DNA from: Paracoccaceae bacterium
GTDB lineage: Bacteria > Pseudomonadota > Alphaproteobacteria > Rhodobacterales > Rhodobacteraceae
Length of the DNA stretch: 64,000 nucleotides
Assembly: GCA_024236495.1 (NCBI GenBank)
Contig: JACKKJ010000006.1
Span: 1 to 64,000, forward strand
Direction of reading: 5' to 3'
Position numbers and translations under genes: made by a program. This document shows, in pieces, positions 33,061 to 41,593 of the stretch. The notes under the pieces are model-generated. The model saw only the letters and a list, made by a program, of their open reading frames with translations, was not told where the DNA came from and did not search any database. How positions within the stretch are numbered: position 1 is the stretch's first letter; the number at the start of each line of letters is the position of its first letter.

Positions 33061-34396
33061 CGTCGCCCAGATCCCCAATGCGCATCAGTGGTACGACAGC
33101 GTTCCGCGTTCGATCCGCTGGCATGCGATCTTCGGCCTGACGCTTATGGTGGTGGCGTTCGGCAGCTTCGGTGTCTGGGCCTTCCGCGCGCCCCTTGCCG
33201 CCGCGGTGATCGCCCAGGGCAGCTTCGTCGCGACCGGGCAGAACAAGATCGTCCAGCATCTCGAGGGCGGGATCATCAGCCAGATCCTCGTGCGCGAGGG
33301 CGACAGCGTCGCGGCCGGGGCCCCGATCCTCAAGCTTGACGAAACCCTGGCCGAGGCGACCAAGCGTGAACTGACGATCCGCCAGGCCCGGCTGGAGGCG
33401 ACAGAGGCACGGTTGATGGCGCAGCATCTGGATCAGGACAGGCTGGTCTATGACGACGCGCTTGAATCGCAGCGCGGCGACCCTGAGGTCGCGACCATCC
33501 TCGAAAGCCAGAAGCTTGCCTTCTCGGTGGCGCGGTCCGGCCTGCACAACGACATCGCCCTGATCGAGCGCAACATGGACGCGCTTGTCGCGCGCCAGCG
33601 TGGCTATGTGCTGCAACGCCAGTCTCTCGAGGCGCAACTGCAGATCGTCCTGGACGACCTGAAGATCAAGGATTCGCTTCTGGAAGGCGGCATGGTCGCG
33701 CGCGACAAGGTGACGATGCTGCGACGCGCCGAACTGGAGGCGACCGGCCAGCTTGCCCGGATCGAGGCGGAGATCCTTGAGATCGACGAAATGCGCCAGA
33801 AGTTCCAGACCCAGATCGACAAGACGCGCGACGAATACAGCAAGGCGGCGCTGGCAGAGCTTCAGGCGATCCAGGCAGAGGCGGAAAGCGTCCGCGAACA
33901 GGTCCGCAAGGCCGCGAACGTGCTCAACCGGACCGAGGTCCTGGCGCCGGTCTCGGGCACGGTCGTCCGGCTTTACTACCACACTTCGGGCGGGGTCATC
34001 GAAACCGGCCGCGCCATCGCCGAGATCCTGCCCGACGATGCGCCCCTGATCATCGAGACGCTGGTGCCGCGCGGCGATATCGACAGCGTCAAGATCGGCC
34101 AGAAGGCGACGGCGCGGCTGATCGCGCTGAACCAGCGCACGACCCCGATCCTCAACGGCACGGTGGAATATGTCTCGGCGGACGCGGTGGCCTCCGACAC
34201 CGGCCAGCAGGCCCGGCGCGAAGCCTATGTCGTCCGGGTTTCGCTGACCCCGGCAGAGCTGGCGCGCGTCCAGAATTTCGCGCCAAAGCCCGGGATGCCG
34301 GTCGAGATCATGATCAAGACCGAGGAACGGACCTTCGCGCAATACATCGCGAAACCCGTCCTCGACAGCATGTCACGGGCTTTCCGCGAACAGTAG
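33053..34396 (+). CDS. HlyD-family periplasmic adaptor of type I secretion
   Basis: 447 residues: cytoplasmic N-terminus, one transmembrane helix (~25-46, IFGLTLMVVAFGSFGVWAF), lipoyl half-motif NKIVQHLEGGIISQILVREG, a long coiled coil (~100-290), second lipoyl half EVLAPVSGTVVRLYYHTSGG, and beta-barrel ending in the HlyD/PrtE pattern PGMPVEIMIKTEERTFAQYI. It joins the ABC exporter to an outer-membrane channel. Overlaps the exporter gene. Confidence 0.93.
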   Translation: MADVAQIPNAHQWYDSVPRSIRWHAIFGLTLMVVAFGSFGVWAFRAPLAAAVIAQGSFVATGQNKIVQHLEGGIISQILVREGDSVAAGAPILKLDETLAEATKRELTIRQARLEATEARLMAQHLDQDRLVYDDALESQRGDPEVATILESQKLAFSVARSGLHNDIALIERNMDALVARQRGYVLQRQSLEAQLQIVLDDLKIKDSLLEGGMVARDKVTMLRRAELEATGQLARIEAEILEIDEMRQKFQTQIDKTRDEYSKAALAELQAIQAEAESVREQVRKAANVLNRTEVLAPVSGTVVRLYYHTSGGVIETGRAIAEILPDDAPLIIETLVPRGDIDSVKIGQKATARLIALNQRTTPILNGTVEYVSADAVASDTGQQARREAYVVRVSLTPAELARVQNFAPKPGMPVEIMIKTEERTFAQYIAKPVLDSMSRAFREQ

Positions 34397-34398
34397 GA

Positions 34399-35787
34399 TC
34401 AGTTTGCGGCCAGGGGCATGGGGCCAGTCGGCGCGACCGTCAGTCCGACCTGCGACCCGCGTCCCGTCGCCACCTGAAGGCGGACCCAGCTGATCGCCAG
34501 ATCGCGCGCGCCCGCGGCCAGCGACATCTGGCTTTCCAGGGACACGCGATCGGCATCGAGCACGTCCGAGAAAAGGATCTCGCCGCTGTCGAAGCTGCGC
34601 CGCGTCAGCGCCTGGACCTCGGTCGTCGACTCTACGGCGGCGCGCTGGGCCGCCACCTGGCGTCGCCAGTAGATTGTCTGGGCGCGTGCCGCCTGGACCT
34701 CTTCGACCGCGTTCAGGACCGTCGCACGCCAGGCCAGCTCTGCCTCGGCCGCGACCGCGACTGCCTGCCTGCGGTTGGCATCAAGAAGGCCGCGGTTGAA
34801 GACCGGAAGCGCAAGCCTTGGGCCGAAGCTCCAGGTATGTTCCTCGACATCGGTGACGACGCCCGAAAGCGTGAGCGATGGGTAGAGCGCAGCCTCGGCC
34901 ACGCCGATGGACGCGGTCGCCGCCGCAAGGTCGCGTTCGGCGGCGCGAATGTCAGGGCGATTGCGCAAAAGGTCGGCCGGTGTGCCAGAGCCGGCAGCGC
35001 GCCGCGGCAGCGGCTGTCGCGCGCCCGCCTTCATCCGTTCAAAGATCGGGCCCGCCGGTTCGGCAAGCAGCGTCGCGATGCGGAAGACGTTGGTTTCGAA
35101 CCCGCTTTGCGCCGGCGGAAGCGTCGCCTGTGCAGTGCGTAGCGACGCTTCGGCTCGGGTCACTTCAAGCCGCGTCGCATCGCCAGCCGTCAACTGGCGG
35201 TTCACCGCGGCCAGCGTGGCGCGGCGCGACTCGATCGCCTGACGGGTCAGCCATGCGGTGTTCTGGTAGTACCGCGCCGCGACATAGGCATCGACGATGT
35301 CGGACAGATAGGCCAGCCGCACCGTGCCCTCGTCCTGGCGCGCGGCCTCCAGGTTGGCCTGTGCCGCTTCGCGTCCGCGACGGAAGCCGCCGAAAAGGTC
35401 GAAGACGAAGGCGGCATTGCCCGTCAGCCCCTCGTGCGTGTCGATACTGCCACTGCCGTCGCGGCTGCGAAGGGCCTCTGCCGAAATTCCGCCACTTCCC
35501 TGCGCGGCCCCGCCTGCGCGGGCCAATGCCGCCTCGGCCTGGCGGATGCGTTCGCGGGCACCGCGGATCGAAAGGTTCTGCGCCAGCCCGCGCGACACCA
35601 GTTCGTTCAGCGCGGGATCGTCGAAGCCTGTCCACCACTGTTCGTAGGCGGCATCGACAAGAGGGGCCGAGGCCTCACCGAAGAAATGAGAAGTCAGCGA
35701 AATTGCTGGCGGGGAATAGTCCGGACCCACGGTTGCACAGGACGCAACCACGAGAAGCGGAGCGGCGCAAAGCGCGTTCCGTATCAT
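34399..35787 (-). CDS. Outer-membrane efflux lipoprotein (NodT/TolC-like)
   Basis: 462 residues with a lipoprotein signal (MIRNALCAAPLLVVASCATV, lipid on the Cys in VASC), then the NodT opening VGPDYSPPAISL. Two OEP repeats are visible, each ending in a helical hairpin; LLRNRPDIRAAERDLAAATA is a hallmark. It converges on the HlyD gene with 2 nt between the stops, so it has its own promoter; a perfect palindrome GGTGATCACC lies upstream at 35931-35940. By position it is the outer-membrane channel of the neighbouring secretion system. Confidence 0.88.
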   Translation of the reverse strand: MIRNALCAAPLLVVASCATVGPDYSPPAISLTSHFFGEASAPLVDAAYEQWWTGFDDPALNELVSRGLAQNLSIRGARERIRQAEAALARAGGAAQGSGGISAEALRSRDGSGSIDTHEGLTGNAAFVFDLFGGFRRGREAAQANLEAARQDEGTVRLAYLSDIVDAYVAARYYQNTAWLTRQAIESRRATLAAVNRQLTAGDATRLEVTRAEASLRTAQATLPPAQSGFETNVFRIATLLAEPAGPIFERMKAGARQPLPRRAAGSGTPADLLRNRPDIRAAERDLAAATASIGVAEAALYPSLTLSGVVTDVEEHTWSFGPRLALPVFNRGLLDANRRQAVAVAAEAELAWRATVLNAVEEVQAARAQTIYWRRQVAAQRAAVESTTEVQALTRRSFDSGEILFSDVLDADRVSLESQMSLAAGARDLAISWVRLQVATGRGSQVGLTVAPTGPMPLAAN

Positions 35788-36018
35788 TTGACCTGCCTCG
35801 TCTGCTCGTTCTGGTTGTATTTTTTTCCAGTCTAGCAGCCCCAGGGGCAATTCGGGCCGGTTCCTCGGTCTTCCGCCGCCCATGCTTGAAAAGTGATACC
35901 GATGTGCAACAGCCGCGCCTGCCGGCCTCAGGTGATCACCGATCGGTCCGCTCTGGCGCGCGGAAGAAAATGCGGGGGCCTGTGCCAGGCCCGGTCGAGG
36001 AAGATCGAGAGAGAGAAC

Positions 36019-36094
36019 TGGTGGGTCGTGAGAGACTCGAACTCCCGACATCCTCGGTGTAAACGAGGCGCTCTACCAACTGAGCTAACGACCC
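36019..36094 (-). tRNA. tRNA-Val (UAC)
   Basis: 76 nt including encoded CCA. The acceptor GGGTCGT pairs with ACGACCC; D-arm TTAGCTCAGTTGGTAGAGC; anticodon stem CCTCG/CGAGG with loop TTTACAC, anticodon TAC; T-arm GGGAGTTCGAGTCTCTC. A complete cloverleaf, reading GUA and GUG valine codons. Confidence 0.95.
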
Positions 36095-36144
36095 TGCGAA
36101 ACGGGACATATCGCGCCCACCCGTTCCGGGCAAGTGCGAAGCGT

Positions 36145-36726
36145 TCAGTCAAGGCGGCGATGGGCACCGTCCTTCAGGTGGTAGACCACGCCCTGCCCGC
36201 CCGGCAGCGCGCCCGTCGCCGCGAGGTCAAGGCCGAGAACCGCGCCGCGCAGGAACTTCGAAAGCATCCCGTGCGCGATCACCACGGCCGGGCCATCCAG
36301 GTCGGACAGAAAACCCGCGACCCGTTCGGCCACCGCGGCGAACCCTTCGCCCCCCGGGACGGTGTCGTACCACAGGAACGCGTCCTGTTGGTCATATGCG
36401 CCGGGAAAGCGGCGCTCGATATCGGCATGGGTCAGCCCCTCGTAGGCGCCAAGGCCGATCTCGCGCAGCCGCGCGTCGAGGGTTGGAACGACGCCAAGCG
36501 GCCCCAGGACGATCCCGGCGGTCTGGCGCGCGCGCCCCTGGGGGCTGACGAAGAAACGATGGGTCGCGCCGCCAAGGCCAAGGCTGGCGAGGATCTCGCC
36601 CTGCCGCCGCGCCTGCGCGCAGCCCCGTTCCGTCAGCGGGGAATCGAGCGTGCCCTGCATCCGTCCCTCGGCGTTCCAGACCGTCTCGCCGTGGCGCAGG
36701 ACATAAAGTTCGGGATAAACGCCCAT
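36145..36726 (-). CDS. Histidine phosphatase family protein (phosphoglycerate-mutase-like)
   Basis: 193 residues. The catalytic His is in LYVLRHGETVWNAEGRMQG, followed by SPLTERGCAQARRQG, the second Arg in SPQGRARQTAGI, the acid in LREIGLGAYEGLTHADIERR and the late His in AVVIAHGMLSKFLRG. All five active-site parts are present. Substrate cannot be told; many such proteins are general phosphatases. The ATG at 36726 was preferred over 36771 and 36744 because the fold begins soon after. Lies between two tRNA-Val genes. Confidence 0.85.
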   Translation of the reverse strand: MGVYPELYVLRHGETVWNAEGRMQGTLDSPLTERGCAQARRQGEILASLGLGGATHRFFVSPQGRARQTAGIVLGPLGVVPTLDARLREIGLGAYEGLTHADIERRFPGAYDQQDAFLWYDTVPGGEGFAAVAERVAGFLSDLDGPAVVIAHGMLSKFLRGAVLGLDLAATGALPGGQGVVYHLKDGAHRRLD

Positions 36727-36790
36727 CGCACCCAACCCGCGCATCGCGCCCAATGAAAAACGCGCCTGCAAAGGCGCGTCCTCGGAATGA

Positions 36791-36865
36791 TGGTGGGTGA
36801 TAAGGGATTTGAACCCCTGACATCTTCGATGTGAACGAAGCGCTCTACCGCTGAGCTAATCACCC
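36791..36865 (-). tRNA. tRNA-Val (CAC)
   Basis: 75 nt with encoded CCA. The acceptor GGGTGAT pairs with ATCACCC; anticodon stem CTTCG/CGAAG with loop TTCACAT, anticodon CAC; T-arm AGGGGTTCAAATCCCTT. Reads GUG, the frequent Val codon in high-GC genomes. Same orientation as tRNA-Val(UAC) ~700 nt away. Confidence 0.95.
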
Positions 36866-36885
36866 GTTGGGGCGGGTAGGTAACG

Positions 36886-37230
36886 CTATTCGTCCCGCGC
36901 CGCAAGAGGCTCCTTCGCGGTTTTTTCCGCCCCGCCCCGGCGCAGTTTCAGGGTCAGGATCTCGCCCTTGGGGGTCGCCTTGCGCTTGGCGACCGAAAGC
37001 TTTCCAAGCGGCGCAAGGGCCAGCGCGTCCTCGCGGCCGATATGTTCGGCCAAAAGCGCCAGCGTCGCCTCGACGACCTTCTTCACGTCGCCCGGCTTGG
37101 CGCCCGAGGCCTGCACGACCCGGTCGATCAGGTCTTTCTTGCGCAGGCCTTCACCCTTTGTGGCGGGTGCCAACGCTTCTGCCGCCGGCTTTGCCGCGCC
37201 AGCCTTCCTTTCGGACTTTGGTTTGGGCAT
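36886..37230 (-). CDS. HU/IHF-like DNA-binding protein with basic N-terminal extension
   Basis: 114 residues. The first ~38 are Lys/Ala-rich and disordered (MPKPKSERKAGAAKPAAEAL); from LRKKDLIDRVVQASGAKPGD the HU helical base and beta-arm region can be followed (APLGKLSVAKRKATPKGE). Unlike standard HU it lacks the full Pro-tipped arm signature, so it belongs to a divergent HU group seen in Rhodobacterales. Downstream of lon in the same direction. Start could also be 37236. Confidence 0.75.
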   Translation of the reverse strand: MPKPKSERKAGAAKPAAEALAPATKGEGLRKKDLIDRVVQASGAKPGDVKKVVEATLALLAEHIGREDALALAPLGKLSVAKRKATPKGEILTLKLRRGGAEKTAKEPLAARDE

Positions 37231-37312
37231 GATCATCCGCCATCTGGGTGCGCACACGTGATAACCGACACGCGGTCAGCCTGCTACAATTATCTGGCGG
37301 CGGTGCCTTTGC

Positions 37313-37339
37313 GGGGCCGGAACGATGCGTCCCGGCCCC
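37313..37339 (-). terminator. Stem-loop downstream of lon
   Basis: Eight-bp stem GGGGCCGG / CCGGCCCC with an 11-nt loop, starting 8 nt after the lon stop. No T run on the minus strand after it, so it may separate lon from the HU-like gene only partly. Confidence 0.5.
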
Positions 37340-37346
37340 TCAGGTC

Positions 37347-39758
37347 TCAGTGCGCGACCGCGCCCGATGCGCCCGCCTTGTCGGCCAGCGCGGCCTTGGC
37401 GGCGGCTTCCTCGGCCGCCTCGTCCCATTCGACGGCCTCGGGCTGGCGCACCAGCGCAAGGCGCAGAACCTCGCGGACGTGGGAAACCGGGATGATTTCC
37501 AGCCCCGACTTCACGTTGTCGGGAATCTCCGGAAGATCCTTGGCGTTCTCCTCGGGGATGAGGACCGTCTTGATCCCGCCGCGAAGGGCCGCCAGCAGTT
37601 TCTCCTTCAGCCCGCCGATCGCGCTGGCGTTGCCGCGCAGCGTGACCTCGCCCGTCATCGCGATGTCCTTGCGGACCGGGATGCCGGTCAGGACCGACAC
37701 GATCGCCGTCACCATGGCCAGACCCGCCGAAGGGCCGTCCTTGGGCGTGGCGCCATCGGGAACGTGGACGTGGATGTCGGTCTTCTCGAAGACCGGGGGC
37801 TTCACCCCGATTTCAGGGCTGATCGACCGCACATAGCTTGATGCCGCGTCGATCGATTCCTTCATCACCTCGCCCAGCTTGCCGGTGGTCTTCATCCGGC
37901 CCTTGCCCGGCAGTTTCAGCGCCTCGATCGACAAGAGGTCGCCGCCAACGCTGGTCCAGGCGAGCCCCGTGACCACGCCGATCTGGTCCTCCTTCTCGGC
38001 GAGGCCATAGCGGAATTTCTTGACGCCGAGGAAGTCCTCGAGGTTTTCGGGCGTGATCTCGACCTTGTCCACGTCCTTGCGGACGATCTTGGTCAGCGCC
38101 TTCCGCGCGAGCTTGGATATCTCGCGTTCGAGGTTCCGCACGCCGGCCTCGCGGGTATAGGTGCGGATCATTTCCTGCAGCGCCGCATCGGTCAGCTTGA
38201 ACTCGCCCTTCTTGAGGCCGTGGTTCTTCACCTGCTTGGCAATCAGGTGCTGCTTGGCGATCTCGCGTTTCTCGTCCTCGGTGTAGCCCGCAAGCGGGAT
38301 GATCTCCATCCGGTCAAGAAGCGGCCCCGGCATGTTGTAGCTGTTGGCCGTGGTCAGGAACATCACGTTCGAAAGGTCGTATTCGACCTCAAGATAGTGG
38401 TCCATGAAGGTGTTGTTCTGTTCGGGGTCCAGCACCTCGAGCATGGCCGAGGCCGGGTCGCCGCGGAAGTCCTGCCCCATCTTGTCGATCTCATCGAGAA
38501 GGATCAGCGGGTTCGTGGTCTTGGCCTTCTTCAGCGCCTGGATGATCTTGCCGGGCATGGAGCCGATATAGGTCCGCCGGTGGCCGCGGATCTCGCTTTC
38601 GTCGCGCACGCCGCCAAGCGAGATGCGGATGAACTCGCGCCCCGTCGCCTTAGCGACCGACTTGCCAAGACTGGTCTTGCCGACGCCCGGAGGCCCGACA
38701 AGACACAGGATCGGACCCTTCATCTTCTGGCTGCGCTGCTGCACGGCCAGGTATTCGACGATCCGTTCCTTGACCTTCTCAAGCCCGTAGTGATCGGCGT
38801 CCAGCACGTTCTGCGCCGCGCGCAGGTCTTTCTTGACGCGCGACTTCACGCCCCAAGGCAGGCTCAGGAGCCAGTCGAGGTAGTTGCGCACCACCGTCGC
38901 CTCGGCCGACATCGGCGACATCGACTTCAGCTTCTTCAGCTCGCCCTCGGCCTTGTCGCGGGCCTCCTTGGAGAACTTGGTGTTCTTGATCTTCTCGGCC
39001 AGTTCGTTCAGCTCGTTCTGGCCGTCCTCGCCGTCGCCCAGTTCGCGCTGAATGGCCTTCATCTGCTCATTCAGATAGTATTCGCGCTGGGTGCGCTCCA
39101 TCTGGCTTTTCACGCGGGACTTGATCTTCTTCTCGACCTGCAGGACCGACATTTCGCCCTGCATCAGGCCATAGACCTTTTCCAGCCGCTCGGCGACTTC
39201 CAGCGTCTCAAGAAGTTCCTGCTTCTGGCCCACCTCGATCCCGAGATGGCCGGACACGAGGTCGGCAAGCTTTGCCGGATCGCGGGTTTCCGCGACCGTG
39301 GCCAACGCCTCCTCGGGGATGTTCTTCTTGATCTTGGCGTATTTCTCGAACTCCTCCGCGACCGAGCGCAGAAGCGCCTCGACCGTCGCGGTGTCGCCAT
39401 CGGTCTCGGCGAGCGGTTCGGCCTTGGCCTCGAAGAAGGCCTCGTTCTCGATGAAATCGGTGATCCGCACGCGCGCCTTGCCCTCGACCAGGACCTTGAC
39501 GGTGCCGTCGGGCAGTTTCAGCAGTTGCAGCACATTGGCCAGCACGCCGGCGCGGTAGATGCCGTCGGTCGCCGGTTCGTCGACCGTGGGATCGATCTGC
39601 GAGGACAAGAGGATCTGCTTGTCATCGGCCATCACCTCCTCGAGCGCGCGGACGGATTTTTCCCGTCCCACGAACAAGGGCACGATCATGTGCGGGAAGA
39701 CCACGATATCCCGCAGCGGCAATACCGGATAGGTCTGGGTCTTTTGCTCGCTCATCAT
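37347..39758 (-). CDS. lon: Lon ATP-dependent protease
   Basis: 803 residues, the normal Lon length. Order: N-terminal substrate domain beginning YPVLPLRDIVVFPHMIVPLF, AAA+ module with Walker A VGPPGVGKTSLGKS and Walker B LILLDEIDKMG, then the protease domain with the Ser-Lys dyad (Ser677 in KDGPSAGLAM, Lys720 in GGLKEKLLAA). Degrades misfolded and regulatory proteins in the cytoplasm. An RpoH-type promoter lies ~65 nt upstream. Confidence 0.97.
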   Translation of the reverse strand: MMSEQKTQTYPVLPLRDIVVFPHMIVPLFVGREKSVRALEEVMADDKQILLSSQIDPTVDEPATDGIYRAGVLANVLQLLKLPDGTVKVLVEGKARVRITDFIENEAFFEAKAEPLAETDGDTATVEALLRSVAEEFEKYAKIKKNIPEEALATVAETRDPAKLADLVSGHLGIEVGQKQELLETLEVAERLEKVYGLMQGEMSVLQVEKKIKSRVKSQMERTQREYYLNEQMKAIQRELGDGEDGQNELNELAEKIKNTKFSKEARDKAEGELKKLKSMSPMSAEATVVRNYLDWLLSLPWGVKSRVKKDLRAAQNVLDADHYGLEKVKERIVEYLAVQQRSQKMKGPILCLVGPPGVGKTSLGKSVAKATGREFIRISLGGVRDESEIRGHRRTYIGSMPGKIIQALKKAKTTNPLILLDEIDKMGQDFRGDPASAMLEVLDPEQNNTFMDHYLEVEYDLSNVMFLTTANSYNMPGPLLDRMEIIPLAGYTEDEKREIAKQHLIAKQVKNHGLKKGEFKLTDAALQEMIRTYTREAGVRNLEREISKLARKALTKIVRKDVDKVEITPENLEDFLGVKKFRYGLAEKEDQIGVVTGLAWTSVGGDLLSIEALKLPGKGRMKTTGKLGEVMKESIDAASSYVRSISPEIGVKPPVFEKTDIHVHVPDGATPKDGPSAGLAMVTAIVSVLTGIPVRKDIAMTGEVTLRGNASAIGGLKEKLLAALRGGIKTVLIPEENAKDLPEIPDNVKSGLEIIPVSHVREVLRLALVRQPEAVEWDEAAEEAAAKAALADKAGASGAVAH

Positions 39759-39828
39759 TCTTCCTTTCCTGCAGGATGGCGCCGGCCCCGTTTCAGGCAG
39801 CCCCGGCCATCCCCTGTTCCGTCCCTAT

Positions 39829-39857
39829 AGATGGGGCGGGATAGGTCCTGCTTCAAC
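39829..39857 (-). promoter_or_regulatory. RpoH (sigma-32) promoter of lon
   Basis: On the minus strand: -35 GTTGAAG (39857-39851), a 14-nt spacer, -10 CCCCATCT (39836-39829). This matches the heat-shock consensus CTTGAAA-N13-15-CCCCATNT at nearly all key positions. Predicted start about 39822, giving a ~64-nt leader. Fits the known heat-shock control of lon. Confidence 0.75.
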
Positions 39858-40019
39858 TCCGCCCGGACTGTCCCGTTTTCACGCGCGATTGGCAAGGGCG
39901 AAGCCGCCAGAAAGGAGTACAGCCCGGGCACGATCGGCAACGATTTCCCCCGTTTCGGCCCGCCAAGGCCACAATTCCGGCCGATTGCGCTGCCCTTCTG
40001 CGCCCAAAGGGGGCGAACG

Positions 40020-40907
40020 GTGTTCTTCACGATCCAAGAGGCACGCAGGCGGCTTTACCGCGAACGGCGCAGGCTGGGCGTGGTTTCGATCCTGGTGTTC
40101 GTGGCGGGCTATCTTCTTTACGCGCGTTTCGGCCAGGTTCGTGTCTGGGGGCTTCCGGCCCCGGTGTTCGCGGCCCTTCTTTATACCTTCGTCATCGGCG
40201 CGGCGACGCTTCTGACCGCGCTGTTCCTGCCGCGCCTGCGCTTCACGGTCGAGGCGATGGCGCTTGCCCGTCTCGTCTTTGCCGGCGCCTCGGCGCTGGC
40301 GGCCCCGGGCGTCCTGCCCGACGCCCGCGCGCCCGCGCTTCAGGCGACGCTGGTGATCGCGCTTGCGGTGGTGTTCGCGCGGATCTTCTTCAGCGACTGG
40401 GCGGCGCGGCGCTTCGTCCGGCGCGGCCATGTCGCCCGCGCGACCCGGTTCAGCCGCGAAAGCCCCGACACGCTCCTGCGGGCGATGGGGGCGGTTGATC
40501 ACGGCGGCGGCCATGCCGATCCGCACGGCTGGGCCATCGCGCTGCGCGCGATCGCCAGCCCCGATGCGGCGCTCGACCGCCTGATCGAGGGGGCCGCGGA
40601 CCCGGCAACGGTTGCCGAGGTGGAGACGCTGACCTCCTGCGGCACCCGCCGTATCCGCCACCGCGCCGACCGCGGGCCCGCCCCCCTCTGGCGCGAAGTC
40701 CGGGTGGAGGATCTGGGAACATGCCGTCGCGTCACGCTGACCGTGGCGCATGGCCCGATGCCGCTTGCCTCGGTGCTGACCGCCTGGCTCGATGACAGCT
40801 ACGGGCGTCTTTGCGACAGCCTGGTCGCGCGGGCCGAGGCCCCGAGCGCAAGCCCTGTCACGGCCTCCCTGCCCGAAGCGGCGCGCGTCGCGCCAGCCGC
40901 CGCCTAG
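40020..40907 (+). CDS. Membrane protein of unknown function
   Basis: 295 residues. A GTG start with AAAGGGGG upstream gives VFFTIQEARRRLYRERRRLG, then three or four N-terminal helices (VVSILVFVAGYLLYARFG, FAALLYTFVIGAATLLTALF, others to ~140) and a cytoplasmic C-terminal domain of ~150 residues without known motif. An earlier ATG at 39831 lies in the lon promoter region and was rejected. The stop overlaps that of the convergent LuxR gene. Confidence 0.6.
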   Translation: MFFTIQEARRRLYRERRRLGVVSILVFVAGYLLYARFGQVRVWGLPAPVFAALLYTFVIGAATLLTALFLPRLRFTVEAMALARLVFAGASALAAPGVLPDARAPALQATLVIALAVVFARIFFSDWAARRFVRRGHVARATRFSRESPDTLLRAMGAVDHGGGHADPHGWAIALRAIASPDAALDRLIEGAADPATVAEVETLTSCGTRRIRHRADRGPAPLWREVRVEDLGTCRRVTLTVAHGPMPLASVLTAWLDDSYGRLCDSLVARAEAPSASPVTASLPEAARVAPAAA

Positions 40908-41584
40908 ATCATCCCGGTCGCCGCCGCGACCGATACTGCCTGGCTGCCGGTCTTGGCGCCAAGTTTCAGCCGCGCCCCTTTCAAACGCTGCTTGATGGCG
41001 CCCTCGGTCACCCCGAGCATGACCGCGATCTCCTTGATCAGAAGGCCGTCGCGTACCATCGAAAGCGCCTCGACCTCTGCGGGGGTCAGTACGGCGGGCG
41101 GACGGGCGGCGGTTGCAAATCGGGTGAACCGGTCCTGGATCGCGGCGATCTCTGCGCAAGTGAATTCCCGGTCCGCGCGCGCAAAGGAGGCAAGGCTGCG
41201 GCGCGGGTCCGGCCCCGGCTCGCACAGAGCCATGACAAGACCAAATCGCAAACCGTGACGCGCCGCGTCCGGAAGGACCCCGCGCGGATCGTCCAGGCCG
41301 ATCGCGCTCCAGCGCGCGACACCCTCGTTCGCATGCAGCCAGCGCATGAGCGGGTCCTGGGGCATGTAGCCTTCGCGGCGATACCGGTCGACCCAGTCGG
41401 ACGGCAAGGCGTTGACCTCGAGTTGCGGGAACAGAAAGCCGATCCGCAGCGCAACATAATGCCCTGCAGGGGCCAGCGCGGCAAAAACCCTGCGGATCTC
41501 GCCCGCGATCGGCGGCCAGACATTCACGGATTCGTGAACAGGTGGCAGGGCATGCTTCTGCAAATCTGGCCTGAAATGTGCCAT
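40904..41584 (-). CDS. LuxR-type AHL-responsive regulator (LuxR solo)
   Basis: 226 residues. The N-terminal autoinducer-binding domain keeps the expected residues: Trp and Tyr in SDWVDRYRREGY, Asp in MPQDPLMRW, Trp in VARWSAIG and Gly in RHGLRFGLVMAL. The C-terminal HTH is LTPAEVEALSMVRDGLLIKE, then LGVTEGAIKQRLKGARLKLG. No luxI homologue lies nearby. It is divergent from a second AHL-binding protein with only ~10 nt between the start codons. Confidence 0.85.
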   Translation of the reverse strand: MAHFRPDLQKHALPPVHESVNVWPPIAGEIRRVFAALAPAGHYVALRIGFLFPQLEVNALPSDWVDRYRREGYMPQDPLMRWLHANEGVARWSAIGLDDPRGVLPDAARHGLRFGLVMALCEPGPDPRRSLASFARADREFTCAEIAAIQDRFTRFATAARPPAVLTPAEVEALSMVRDGLLIKEIAVMLGVTEGAIKQRLKGARLKLGAKTGSQAVSVAAATGMI

Positions 41585-41593
41585 GCGGATTCT

